Part shown: in pieces, positions 33,812 to 41,807 of the stretch
How positions within the stretch are numbered: the stretch's first letter is position 1
Layout of the letters: every line of letters begins with the position of its first letter
Assembly: GCF_014290175.1 (NCBI RefSeq)
Contig: NZ_JACOOR010000003.1
Coordinates: 124,001 to 188,000 of the forward strand
DNA: 64,000 nucleotides
DNA from: Anaerosacchariphilus hominis
Lineage (GTDB): Bacteria > Bacillota > Clostridia > Lachnospirales > Lachnospiraceae
Reading direction: 5' to 3'
Made by a program: the position numbers and the translations under genes
Notes under the pieces: model-generated
Told to the model about the DNA's origin: nothing
The model's database searches: none
What the model saw: the letters and a program-made list of their open reading frames with translations, nothing else

Positions 33812-34795
33812 TTACCTCCTGTCATTTCGATATTCAGCAGGGGACATACCAAGGAGTTCCTTGAATGCCGCTGCAAATTTACTCGGGTTGTCGTAGCCAA
33901 CGCTGGCCGCCACATCAATAATTTTCTTTTTTCTGTCAGTAACCAGCATGGAAGCCGCTACATTCATTTTGTAGGTGCGAATGTAGGTATAAATAGGACT
34001 GCCGTAGACACCCTTAAAGCCGGTTTTCAGTGCGCCCACGCTGATGTCAAAACGCTTAGCCAGTTCTTCCGTAGTGTAATTCACAGAGAGTTCTTCCGTC
34101 AGCAGCTTGTGGACAGACTTGATCTTCTCTATTTGACTGGAATAGAAATAAGGGCGCTCATCCCGATAATCGACAAGTTCCAGCGCGCCCAGGAACACCA
34201 GAAGCTCCATGACCTTTATTTTAAAATAATCCATGCGGATTTTCGATGGAACATGATAAAGCTCAGAAAATATATGCTCGATGGCACTGTTTTGACGCAA
34301 AATGTATAGTCTGTCTCCGCTGCAGAATTTCTGCGCTAAGGAGGCAATATCAACGGAAATCGTTGGCATTTCCTCATCGATGGCCTTTTCCGCCTGCTCC
34401 ATAAAAAAGCCGATTGTAATCCCGTGGTAGTGGGAAAGAGGAAAATCCACATCGCCGGTATGATGTACACGCCGGTCAACGCGCATATCCCCGGCCTCTA
34501 TATAATAGTGGAGATCCTGTTCCGTTCTGTGTTCCATGCGCCCTTCCCGGCAATGGTCGATACACAGAAGGTTTGCGCAGCTTGTAAACCGACTGTAGCA
34601 GTGGGCAAGGTGAAAATCGTTATACATAAGATAGACACCGTCAAATACGCGGTAGATGGTCATCAATCCGTCACCGCTGGGTTCATTCAGACGCAGAACC
34701 TTGCATTCTTCTGTTTCCACCACTTCTTCGATATTGTCTCCAAAATCAGCCCCGCGGAACATTTTCCATGGGTCCGTTACCATTTCCAAAAACAC
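33812..34795 (-). CDS. AraC-family transcriptional regulator
   Basis: 327 residues. The N-terminal region (about 1-210) is a sensory domain without a recognised signature (HCREGRMEHRTEQDLHYY); the last 100 residues form the double HTH (YTTEELAKRFDISVGALKTGF, then IIDVAASVGYDNPSKFAAAF and GMSPAEYR). It resembles the YbtA type of activator that senses a siderophore brought in by its own operon. It is first in the five-gene transport operon. Confidence 0.9.
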   Translation of the reverse strand: MFLEMVTDPWKMFRGADFGDNIEEVVETEECKVLRLNEPSGDGLMTIYRVFDGVYLMYNDFHLAHCYSRFTSCANLLCIDHCREGRMEHRTEQDLHYYIEAGDMRVDRRVHHTGDVDFPLSHYHGITIGFFMEQAEKAIDEEMPTISVDIASLAQKFCSGDRLYILRQNSAIEHIFSELYHVPSKIRMDYFKIKVMELLVFLGALELVDYRDERPYFYSSQIEKIKSVHKLLTEELSVNYTTEELAKRFDISVGALKTGFKGVYGSPIYTYIRTYKMNVAASMLVTDRKKKIIDVAASVGYDNPSKFAAAFKELLGMSPAEYRNDRR

Positions 34796-34833
34796 CCCCT
34801 TTTTCGGTTAGGATTTGCTAACTTGCATTGATT

Positions 34834-34858
34834 AAGAAAAGCCGTACCATGCGGCTTT
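34834..34858 (-). terminator. Terminator after the methyltransferase operon
   Basis: AAAGCCG (34838-34844) and CGGCTTT (34852-34858) pair perfectly around a 7-base loop, with a T-rich tail on the minus strand. It separates the truncated last gene of the methyltransferase operon from the AraC gene. Confidence 0.7.
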
Positions 34859-34871
34859 CCGAACTATTATA

Positions 34872-35009
34872 TCAGACCAACGCTTGAGCGCTCTGCTCCG
34901 ATTTGCTTTTTCTGCTCCATTTGGAAAGGAAAATCGACTTTCTACAACTTTTAACCGAAGAATCTCCAAACAGCGCCCACATTCCAAAGGGCATTCCAGC
35001 GTATTTCAT
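34872..35009 (-). pseudogene. Truncated last gene of the methyltransferase operon (ATC-hydrolase-like N-terminus)
   Basis: An ATG overlapping the stop of the ketopantoate-reductase-like gene opens a 45-codon frame. Its first 14 residues, MKYAGMPFGMWALF, match the N-terminus of proteins I recall as L-2-amino-thiazoline-4-carboxylate hydrolase-like. The following residues (GDSSVKSCRKSIFL) have no match and the frame soon ends, so the rest of the gene appears to have been deleted. Confidence 0.55.
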
Positions 35010-35932
35010 TGCAGATACCTCCCGGCTTCCGCTTCCAGTGCCTGCCACACCGGGTAGGCTACGCCGTTCGCATCGAAAAATTTCTTAAGATCCCGGTTCA
35101 GCGCACTCATTTCATCGATGGCGTTCATTGCGTGGTCGGAGGCGCAGAGTTTGCCCAGCGAGGTGGCACACATCAGCTTGAAAAAGCGCAGGCAGGTCTT
35201 GCGGTATTTCTCCCCTTCAAAGTCTGCATCCTCCTTGGGCAGAATGGTATGCCCGGCATCTCGGATGGCGCGGTATCCCTCGATGTTGGCATCCAGCACA
35301 CGGTTCAGGTACGCGGTATCTCCCCTGAGCTTTTTCAGGTCGCCGTCTGTCTTATAGCAGGCGAAGGCCGCAGGCATCACAAACGCGGCATGGCAGAGCA
35401 GATAGTCCTCCATGTTCGGCTCGTAAACAACCTTATATTTTGTGCCGTGGAAGATGCACCTGATCAGCTGTTTATTGGAGATTGCACCCGGCAGCTGTCC
35501 GATGGTGATCTTTTTCAGGTCGATGGAGACCACCCGGTCAACCTCCCGATGCCCCGCAGAAAGCGCAAAGGCAAACAGGACGTTCTTCCCCGGCAGCGCC
35601 GCCGCCAGCGCCCTCGCCTGCACATTGTTCCCCACAAAAACGATGTTCTTCGTCCGGTTCGCCCGCAGCGTGTCCAGAGCGGAATCCAGCTGTGTATAGC
35701 GCAGGACCACAAAGATCACATCGTACATTGCATCCGGTGCAAGTTCAGTCACCACCGGAATGCGGCTGACCGAGGTGCGGAGCGAAAATTTGTCCTTGAT
35801 CCGCAGGCCGTTCTGCTTGATCTCCGCAGCCCAGTTTCCCCGCGCAAGCAGAGTGACATCCTTTCCGGCGCGCAGCAGATTTCTTGCCAGATTGCACCCC
35901 AGAACGCCTGCACCATATACCAGAATTTTCAT
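35006..35932 (-). CDS. Ketopantoate-reductase-like (ApbA/PanE family) dehydrogenase
   Basis: 308 residues from the ATG at 35932, overlapping the upstream methyltransferase stop and preceded by GGAGG. The Rossmann motif is at the very start (ILVYGAGVLGCNLARNLL), with an NADP-type arginine context (LLARGNWAAEIKQNG). A helical C-terminal domain ends with the family's catalytic-region pattern. Pantothenate synthesis genes are not nearby, and the surrounding genes are methyltransferases, so reduction of another 2-oxo or beta-keto compound is as likely. Confidence 0.85.
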   Translation of the reverse strand: MKILVYGAGVLGCNLARNLLRAGKDVTLLARGNWAAEIKQNGLRIKDKFSLRTSVSRIPVVTELAPDAMYDVIFVVLRYTQLDSALDTLRANRTKNIVFVGNNVQARALAAALPGKNVLFAFALSAGHREVDRVVSIDLKKITIGQLPGAISNKQLIRCIFHGTKYKVVYEPNMEDYLLCHAAFVMPAAFACYKTDGDLKKLRGDTAYLNRVLDANIEGYRAIRDAGHTILPKEDADFEGEKYRKTCLRFFKLMCATSLGKLCASDHAMNAIDEMSALNRDLKKFFDANGVAYPVWQALEAEAGRYLQ

Positions 35933-36771
35933 TTCTTGCCTCCAAATCTGATCTTCACGATCTGCATTTTCATCCCGTTGTCCCCGACCTTGGCGAGAAA
36001 TCGGAAAAAGCCGCTGACGGAAGGGTCTTTCAAATCGTTGTACCCCAGCATATAGCCCCTGCTGGATACCCGTAACCGGCTGTCCCACTCGCCAATCTCC
36101 TTGGGAGCATCCGAAACCGCGAAATACGCGCCCACATCCTTGATTTTCGCCGTCCTGAGCCACGTTTTGGCGATCATCTTCACCGCCGTACGGTTGGCAG
36201 CATCAAAGACCAGCACTCCGCCGGGGAAAGCGTCCGCCATCCCCTGCACCAGTTCCCGAACCTGCTCCGTCAGGAAGTAATAGAACACCCCGGAGGTAAA
36301 GAACACCGCCCCGCCGGAGGCATCGATCTTGTCAAACCATGCGGGGTCTTTCAGGTTGCAGGGGATGTTTTGCTCCCGCTCCCCGGCGGGCAGCAGCTGC
36401 TGCCGCAGGGCAATCACATCCGGGAAATCCAGATTGTAGATCTTGCATCTACCATTGTCGCAGGCTCTACCGGTGTTATCCAGCCCGCAGCCCAGATTGA
36501 CCACTGCCGCACAGGGGTGATTTTTCAGGTACGCCTGCACTTCAAAGGCAAGGTCATTCTGCCGCATGGCGACCTCCAGCGCACCGAAACGCTGCATCAG
36601 GCCGCGGGAGTTTTTCTCCGCCTCTGAAAAATCGTAGTCGATCTGGTCGATCAGACGCACCGCCGTTTCGTCCTGGTAAAGGTTCGGATACAACTCCGTA
36701 CACAGCTTTCGGGAATACAGCGGGAGAATCAGCGTTTCCTGCACGGTGTTTTTCTCGATTTTGTATTTCAT
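35929..36771 (-). CDS. Leucine-carboxymethyltransferase-like (LCM/TcmP) SAM methyltransferase
   Basis: 280 residues from the ATG at 36771 (MKYKIEKNTVQETLIL). The SAM site is AAVVNLGCGLDNTGR, followed by YNLDFPDV and an acidic motif. This type methylates carboxyl or hydroxyl groups of small molecules, including polyketides. Its first 48 bases have a fossil copy at 19349-19396. It lies between a hydrolase and a dehydrogenase in the operon. Confidence 0.85.
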   Translation of the reverse strand: MKYKIEKNTVQETLILPLYSRKLCTELYPNLYQDETAVRLIDQIDYDFSEAEKNSRGLMQRFGALEVAMRQNDLAFEVQAYLKNHPCAAVVNLGCGLDNTGRACDNGRCKIYNLDFPDVIALRQQLLPAGEREQNIPCNLKDPAWFDKIDASGGAVFFTSGVFYYFLTEQVRELVQGMADAFPGGVLVFDAANRTAVKMIAKTWLRTAKIKDVGAYFAVSDAPKEIGEWDSRLRVSSRGYMLGYNDLKDPSVSGFFRFLAKVGDNGMKMQIVKIRFGGKK

Positions 36772-36782
36772 ATCGGGTCCTC

Positions 36783-37556
36783 TCACTTTCTGATAAACGG
36801 GAGCTTCGGCATACCGTCATGCGCAGCGATATATGTCAGCATTTCAGCAAAGCCTTGCGGGTCACGAATCTGATATTGCATATGATCGTATCCCTCAAAC
36901 ACGGGATAATGGCCGCAGGGGTAGGCTTCCATCACTGCTTGACGGTATTTGAAATGATCTTCTATACTGCCAAACTCGAAATAGGTATGTTTTTGCAATT
37001 CTTTTGAAAGCGGCGGAAAGGGTTTATCCTCCAGACTGTCCGAAATCTGCCGCCGCAAATTTGTATAGGTCAGATTTTTTCCTGCGTCTATAAAATACGA
37101 CTTTATGGAATCGTCGTCACACCACAGTATCTTTTTCAGTGTGCCGCCCTTCGACCAATATAGGCTCTTGATGGCAAAATACAGAAACGGCGTCATAACG
37201 CGGCGCGTTCCTTTTGCGATTTGCGCAAACTGCCCGCCGTCAAAGAAAACGTGTCCGATGGGCAGCTTCGTGCCTGTTAAAAAAGCCATGGCAAGGTCGG
37301 CACCGATTGAGGAAGCCACAACCAGTTCAAGATGTTCCACTCCCTGCGATTTCAGATATGCTTCCACCTGACGAACCTCGTCCGCCTTGCTGACATATTT
37401 CTGCCCTTTGCAGTACACCGTGGAAGTAGGCAGAATACAGAAATACCGATGCTGTAAATAGTTTGCAACCGGTTCGCTGCTCTCCCCCGTCACGCCCATT
37501 GCGTGAAAAAACAAAACAGCGGGAGCATTCCGATTTCCCAATGTCTTAAACTTCAT
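36783..37556 (-). CDS. Alpha/beta hydrolase
   Basis: 257 residues from the ATG at 37556, with GAAAGGAGA upstream. The fold is recognisable from VLFFHAMGVTGESSEPVANYL, the nucleophile elbow VVASSIGADLA (serine in place, first glycine replaced by alanine) and a C-terminal VFEGYDHMQYQ with the likely histidine. The substrate is unknown. It is inside the methyltransferase operon and could hydrolyse an ester formed or removed by its neighbours. Confidence 0.82.
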   Translation of the reverse strand: MKFKTLGNRNAPAVLFFHAMGVTGESSEPVANYLQHRYFCILPTSTVYCKGQKYVSKADEVRQVEAYLKSQGVEHLELVVASSIGADLAMAFLTGTKLPIGHVFFDGGQFAQIAKGTRRVMTPFLYFAIKSLYWSKGGTLKKILWCDDDSIKSYFIDAGKNLTYTNLRRQISDSLEDKPFPPLSKELQKHTYFEFGSIEDHFKYRQAVMEAYPCGHYPVFEGYDHMQYQIRDPQGFAEMLTYIAAHDGMPKLPFIRK

Positions 37557-37570
37557 TGTCTCTCCTTTCC

Positions 37571-38062
37571 TCAGTAAATAAAAGCCATCATAAGGACCGC
37601 CAGCACCGCTGCTATACCTGCCATACCCACCGTGCCGAAAAGCCACTTTTTCTGCTTGTCTTTTGCGGTGATGTAGGGCTTCAGATTCTCTGTTCCGGGA
37701 ATCGTCCATGCGTTCGTGTGCCCCACCCAGTAGCCATCGATCAAAAAGCGGTCGATCAGATTCATAACGGACAAGATGACCAGCAGCTGCCAGAAGCCCT
37801 GAACGAAGCCCTTTGCGCCGTTGAGCGCATAGACGCAGACCAGCACATAGGCGATGTATCCGGGGACGCAGACAGCTTTGAAAATCAAAGCATTTCGCTT
37901 GATTTTCGCGTGTGTTGTAAGTCCCAGCGTTACGCACCGCTCCTGCACCTCCTGGCTGTAAAGATGCACCATGCCCACCGCGCCCTTGCGGATACCCACG
38001 GCGCAGACGAGAACCAGCAGGATTCCCAGCCCAAGACCCTCCAGAATCGTTTGTAAAATCAT
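37571..38062 (-). CDS. Unknown four-helix membrane protein of the methyltransferase operon
   Basis: 163 residues; no family recognised. Hydrophobic segments lie near residues 2-22, 60-80, 88-106 and 140-162, with a polar loop VGHTNAWTIPGTENLKPYI. It sits between a methyltransferase and a hydrolase gene with short spacings. It might anchor the enzymes or form part of a lipid-modifying step; both are inference. Confidence 0.65.
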   Translation of the reverse strand: MILQTILEGLGLGILLVLVCAVGIRKGAVGMVHLYSQEVQERCVTLGLTTHAKIKRNALIFKAVCVPGYIAYVLVCVYALNGAKGFVQGFWQLLVILSVMNLIDRFLIDGYWVGHTNAWTIPGTENLKPYITAKDKQKKWLFGTVGMAGIAAVLAVLMMAFIY

Positions 38063-38074
38063 CCCTGTTTCTCC

Positions 38075-38758
38075 TTATTCTGCTTTCCGGCAGACAAACC
38101 ATACCATGCTCTTCACGGTTCCCAGTGTTACGGCTGCGTACCGTTTTTCCAACCGTTTTTTCAAGCTGGCGGTCGTTTCATAGGGCGGCGTGAAGAACCC
38201 CGTCTTTTCATATATGTGCCGGACAAACCAATCCGTCCGCTTCTGTTCGCCCTTTACATAAAAGCAGCCGCAGAAGGTACCGCCGGGTTTTAAGACCCGA
38301 AACACTTCCCGATAAGCAGTCTCTTTATCCGGGAACGCATGAAAGCCATTCAGCGACAACACAATATCAAAGACGCTGTCCACATACGGAAGTGCACCCA
38401 CATCGCCCTGCCGGAAGGTCACATTTTTCAGGTGCAAGCGGTCTGCCTTTTCCTGCGCCTGTCCCATCATATCTGCGGAGTAATCCAGACAGGTGATGTC
38501 CGCTTTTGGCAGCGTCTTGTAAAGCGGCATGGTCAGAATGCCGGTGCCCACCGGTACCTCCAGCAGCTTGCCGGAAAAATGCTCCGGGATGCCGGACAGT
38601 GCCTTTTCCAGATAGGCATCGTTTTCCACCTTATTCATGTCCCACACCAGACGGCACACCGCTTTCCCGCTCAGGGTGGAGCAGGTGATCATACCATCAT
38701 AAAAATTGTTGCCACCTGTCAACCGATAGGCACCGCGGATTGCTTCTTTTCGTTCCAT
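38075..38758 (-). CDS. Class I SAM-dependent methyltransferase (Methyltransf_11 type)
   Basis: 227 residues. The SAM-binding motif is LLEVPVGTGILTMPL with DYSADMMGQA as the acidic loop and FRVLKPGGTFCGCF as the post-motif region. The N-terminal 40 residues (TGGNNFYDGMITC) are a cap. The substrate is not predictable. Gene spacings of 12-22 bases place it in the middle of the operon. Confidence 0.85.
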   Translation of the reverse strand: MERKEAIRGAYRLTGGNNFYDGMITCSTLSGKAVCRLVWDMNKVENDAYLEKALSGIPEHFSGKLLEVPVGTGILTMPLYKTLPKADITCLDYSADMMGQAQEKADRLHLKNVTFRQGDVGALPYVDSVFDIVLSLNGFHAFPDKETAYREVFRVLKPGGTFCGCFYVKGEQKRTDWFVRHIYEKTGFFTPPYETTASLKKRLEKRYAAVTLGTVKSMVWFVCRKAE

Positions 38759-38780
38759 GCTCCGTCCTCCTTACACTATT

Positions 38781-39392
38781 TCACCGCTTTTGCGCCGTGA
38801 CACACAGCCAGCCCTTTTTATTTTTGTGACTCTGAACCCTGCCAAAGCCTGCTTGCTCCAGATACACTTTCAGATCAGCATCCGTGTAGATGGTCATACC
38901 GTTAATGATTTGCGTCCATTTGTCGTCTTTTGCTGTTTCGCCGTTTGCTTCGTTACAGATGAAGAAAGTCCCGCCGGGCTTCAGCACCCGATAGACCTCT
39001 CTGAAATTTTGCGCAAGCTCCGGCCAGAAATAGACCGTTTCAAATGCGGTCACTACATCAAACTGCTCCGCTTCAAACGGCAACTCTGCTACACTTGCCT
39101 GCTGCACAGTACACTGCCCTGCTGCAATGGCACCTGCATTGACCTTTCGCGCTTTTTCTACACTGACTGCCGAATAGTCGATGCCCTGCACCTTGCCCTT
39201 GGGACACAGCTTCAGCAGCGTTTTGATGTTCGCTCCACCGCCGCAGCCGCAGTCCAGCACCATGGCATCCGGGGCAGGCTGCAAAAAATGCAATCCCCAC
39301 GCTGCCATTGCGCTGTGCCCAAAGTTCATCATAGCAACCATGATCTTCCCGCTAAAGCCTACGGGCTTGCGGGTGTTTTCAAAGAAGGACAT
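38781..39392 (-). CDS. Class I SAM-dependent methyltransferase
   Basis: 203 residues with SAM motif VLDCGCGGGANIKTLL, DYSAVSVEKARK and VYRVLKPGGTFFICNE. An N-terminal phenylalanine/histidine-rich segment (VGFSGKIMVAMMNFGHSAMA) resembles methyltransferases that act near membranes. It starts one base after the preceding methyltransferase stop, so they are coupled. Confidence 0.85.
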   Translation of the reverse strand: MSFFENTRKPVGFSGKIMVAMMNFGHSAMAAWGLHFLQPAPDAMVLDCGCGGGANIKTLLKLCPKGKVQGIDYSAVSVEKARKVNAGAIAAGQCTVQQASVAELPFEAEQFDVVTAFETVYFWPELAQNFREVYRVLKPGGTFFICNEANGETAKDDKWTQIINGMTIYTDADLKVYLEQAGFGRVQSHKNKKGWLCVTAQKR

Positions 39393-39393
39393 A

Positions 39394-40008
39394 TCACACC
39401 TCCGATTTCACACATTCCGTATAGGTCAGCGGAAAAGAGGCCTTTAGAACAACACTTTTTCGCACTGTCCAATCATTCTGTTGCAGAAATTTTAGGTATT
39501 CTTCACTCGTCCACTTGCTGTGGAGAGGAAAGCCTGCCAGATTCATGAAAAAGGCTTTGACCTTGCCGGGAAATGAGTTTTCTGCGTGCGTAAAGGTAGG
39601 CGCGATCAGCACACCGTCATCCTTCAGCACCCGTTTGATCTCTCGCAGTGATTTTTCTGGCTGAGGCACAATGTGCAGTGCGTTTGATACGATTACCACA
39701 TCGAATGATTTGCTCGCGTATGGCAGAGAAAACATATCCTGCACGGAAAAACGCAGCTTCGCAGAGTAATTCCCCCGTTTGGCCTCTGTAATCATTTCCA
39801 GAGAGGCATCCGTCGCCTCGATGTGTGCCGCTGCTTTTACGATGTGCTTGGCGATCAGTCCCGTTCCGGTAGCCACCTCCAGCACTGTTTTGTCTTTCAC
39901 GACCGGACGGATCAGCTCATACATTTTCTCGTATACTGCCCTATCTTTTCGCATAAAGCAGTCATACAGACCTGCATTTCTGTCCCAAAAATTCTTGTGT
40001 TCTCGCAT
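39394..40008 (-). CDS. Class I SAM-dependent methyltransferase, first gene of the operon
   Basis: 204 residues. SAM motif VLEVATGTGLIAKHI, then ATDASLEMITEAK and IKRVLKDDGVLIAPTF. The N-terminus (HKNFWDRNAGLYDCFM) is like UbiE/phospholipid-type methyltransferases. A palindromic operator overlapping the promoter lies 20-70 bases upstream. Confidence 0.87.
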   Translation of the reverse strand: MREHKNFWDRNAGLYDCFMRKDRAVYEKMYELIRPVVKDKTVLEVATGTGLIAKHIVKAAAHIEATDASLEMITEAKRGNYSAKLRFSVQDMFSLPYASKSFDVVIVSNALHIVPQPEKSLREIKRVLKDDGVLIAPTFTHAENSFPGKVKAFFMNLAGFPLHSKWTSEEYLKFLQQNDWTVRKSVVLKASFPLTYTECVKSEV

Positions 40009-40027
40009 TGCTGTCTCTCCTTTTATA

Positions 40028-40080
40028 GTTAGATTTATCTAACCGGCACGCGCACATTGATAAGTTAGGTTCGGTTAACT
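40028..40080 (-). promoter_or_regulatory. Promoter with TetR-like operator of the methyltransferase operon
   Basis: A perfect 16-bp palindrome GTTAGATTTATCTAAC (40028-40043) overlaps the presumed -10 (TAGATA, minus strand), with TTATCA about 16 bases upstream as -35. A second, imperfect dyad AGTTAGGTTCGGTTAACT is at 40063-40080. TTAG/CTAA dyads are common TetR/AcrR sites. Confidence 0.6.
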
Positions 40081-40092
40081 CATGTATTTAGG

Positions 40093-40112
40093 AAAAGCCG
40101 CATTTCTGCGGC
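40093..40112 (-). terminator. Terminator after the 40.3-kb XRE gene
   Basis: GCCGC/GCGGC hairpin with an AAAA run that reads as TTTT on the minus strand. In 40113-40330 nothing further was recognised. Confidence 0.5.
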
Positions 40113-40330
40113 CTTTCGGCTTATACAAATAGCTTGCTGCAAGCATCACACATCTGTGTTTTCAGACACTGAGGATAACGCCTCTCGATCTACTCCTTAT
40201 GGAAACAGCCAAAATCTATTTTCACACCATTGCGGTGACTTTTGCCTTCTTATCCATATTATATCGTGCTCACTTCTTTTTTGCAATGGTATAGTATCTC
40301 TATTTTGTCATTTCCAAACGCAGAGCACGA

Positions 40331-40603
40331 TTAGATTTTCTTCGCAATCGTAGACAGCTCCGAAATAATGCTCAGAAGATCATTTTTGACTTCCTCTTTG
40401 CTTGGCTCGCTGCCCATCAGAAGATAATCCGTGCTAACATGGAGAATGCAGAACAGTTCGATCAGCAAATCAATGGAGCAGCTGCGTTCACCGTTCTCCA
40501 TGCGGCTGACATATTGCTTACTCGCCAGTTCCTCCTGCGTAATGCCACGGGAAGTGCGAACATCGTGAAGTCTCTTACCAAACTCTTTTGCGTCAAAATA
40601 CAT
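40331..40603 (-). CDS. XRE-family transcriptional regulator
   Basis: 90 residues from the ATG at 40603 (MYFDAKEFGKRLHDVRTSRG). The HTH is GITQEELASKQYVSRMENGERSCSI, followed by a helix that usually dimerises. The gene appears isolated: a transposase fragment lies upstream and a terminator downstream. Target unknown; it may be a remnant regulator of a lost element. Confidence 0.82.
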   Translation of the reverse strand: MYFDAKEFGKRLHDVRTSRGITQEELASKQYVSRMENGERSCSIDLLIELFCILHVSTDYLLMGSEPSKEEVKNDLLSIISELSTIAKKI

Positions 40604-40683
40604 ACGTTTTTCCTTCCGCACAGCCGGTACAGAACCGGACCGATGGAAGGTCAAAAAAGGAGCCGCATGACGGTAAAGAAATC

Positions 40684-40812
40684 ATGAATGCAGCCACTCG
40701 TTCCATTCTTGGTTACCAGGTATCCGATAACCGTGGTGTTGGCCCTTGTATCCTTGCTATGCGTATGGCATATAATCAGCATAAACGTAAAGCTCATGCT
40801 GTTAAGCTTTCG
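40684..40812 (+). pseudogene. Fragment of a DDE-type transposase
   Basis: About 43 codons (MNAATRSILGYQVSDNRGVG...ILAMRMAY) resemble the centre of a DDE transposase, including a 'RSILGYQVSDN' block that I recall from integrase-core enzymes. No ends, start or stop fit the fragment, which suggests a small leftover of an insertion. Confidence 0.4.
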
Positions 40813-41278
40813 ATCTTGATTTGGCTGTGAACTCTGAGATAACAACTTTGATGACCTCTACTGTCGCTGCCATCTCTTCATTGATATTGAATTCACGACC
40901 CGTCTGATTTTTCATAAAGAGCGAAAGGCCTCGTATTTTCTCCTGCACATCCTCTGTTAATTCTGCACGGCCACGCCCAATCACAGATGCAAATGATGCT
41001 CCGTATTTGCAAGCTACATCTCCGCCGGATATAAGCTCAACATCACTTTCTATCTCAATGCACACATTTGGATTACTTCTGATCAGATCCAGCTTATGCC
41101 CTTCTTTTGCGCAGTGCATGTAGAAAATCAAGATACCCTCTGTATATTCGTATCCGTAGTGAAGTGGAACGATGTAGGGATAATCAGCATCAACCAAAGC
41201 AAGATGCAGGACTTTCGCTTTTTCAATAATCTGCAGAATTTCAATAATATTTGTTACTTCTCGATCTTTTCTTCTCAT
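40802..41278 (-). CDS. Pyridoxamine 5'-phosphate oxidase-like flavoprotein (NimA-type)
   Basis: 158 residues with a split-barrel flavin-binding fold: KVLHLALVDADYPYIVPLHYGY near residue 22, then IFYMHCAKEGHKLDLIRSNPNVC and ASVIGRGRAEL. This is the pattern of NimA nitroimidazole-resistance-like proteins, which bind FMN or haem; activity is not proven. The ATG at 41278 overlaps the stop of a possible 9-codon leader frame that has the only strong RBS in the area. Confidence 0.85.
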   Translation of the reverse strand: MRRKDREVTNIIEILQIIEKAKVLHLALVDADYPYIVPLHYGYEYTEGILIFYMHCAKEGHKLDLIRSNPNVCIEIESDVELISGGDVACKYGASFASVIGRGRAELTEDVQEKIRGLSLFMKNQTGREFNINEEMAATVEVIKVVISEFTAKSRSKA

Positions 41279-41304
41279 AGATAAATACCTAAAGAATCGT
41301 ACAC
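41275..41304 (-). other. Possible 9-codon leader peptide coupled to the NimA-like gene
   Basis: AAGGAGG stands four bases ahead of a GTG at 41302-41304 that opens GTG TAC GAT TCT TTA GGT ATT TAT CTA TGA. Its stop overlaps the ATG of the flavoprotein gene (ATGA). A 16-bp palindrome (GAATCGTACACGATTC, 41294-41309) covers the leader start, so an operator or RNA hairpin could control it. Confidence 0.4.
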
Positions 41305-41349
41305 GATTCCTCCTTTTTTAAATTTCAAAATTATACAATCTTGAAGTTG

Positions 41350-41688
41350 TCACTCTATCAGTCGATTCTCCTCGCCCCAGACACAGAGCTGATCCAGCAC
41401 AGTCATCAGCGTTTTTCCTCGTTCCGAAAGCGTATATTCCACCTTCGGCGGGATCTGCGGATACTCGGTGCGGACGATCAGTTTATCCGCTTCCAGCTCC
41501 TTGAGATTCGTGCTGAGAGTTTTGTCGGAAATGGTTTTCAGATACCGTTTCAACTCATTGAATCGCACCGTCTCAAACTCCATCAGGCAGTAAAGAATGA
41601 CCATCTTGTGCTTGCCGGAGATCAACGACAACGTGTAGGCAAAGCCGGTATCTTCGAAATTGGCGTTCTCAATATAGTTCTGTATCAT
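41350..41688 (-). CDS. HxlR-family transcriptional regulator
   Basis: 112 residues forming the winged helix typical of HxlR/HypR proteins: LSLISGKHKMVILYCLME, RFNELKRYLKTISDKTLSTNLKEL, then YTLSERGKTLM. It has no cysteine near the usual redox position of HypR-type sensors. It is divergent from a flavin reductase gene and shares with it an operator-like dyad. Confidence 0.9.
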   Translation of the reverse strand: MIQNYIENANFEDTGFAYTLSLISGKHKMVILYCLMEFETVRFNELKRYLKTISDKTLSTNLKELEADKLIVRTEYPQIPPKVEYTLSERGKTLMTVLDQLCVWGEENRLIE

Positions 41689-41705
41689 TCACTTTCTCCT
41701 AAGAT

Positions 41706-41757
41706 AGTACCTGTCATAATTATCAGTACTTGAATTTACAATTTGCATGGATATAAT
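41706..41757 (+). promoter_or_regulatory. HxlR operator and promoter of the flavin reductase gene
   Basis: AGTACCTG...CAGTACT (41706-41730) is a dyad of the GTAC kind used by HxlR proteins. TTGAAT (41730-41735) and TATAAT (41752-41757) are 16 bases apart on the plus strand. The dyad touches the -35 box. Confidence 0.7.
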
Positions 41758-41807
41758 TATAAGCAGGATGAACAGTCCTGTCAATATGATCACAAGGAGG
41801 AGTTATC

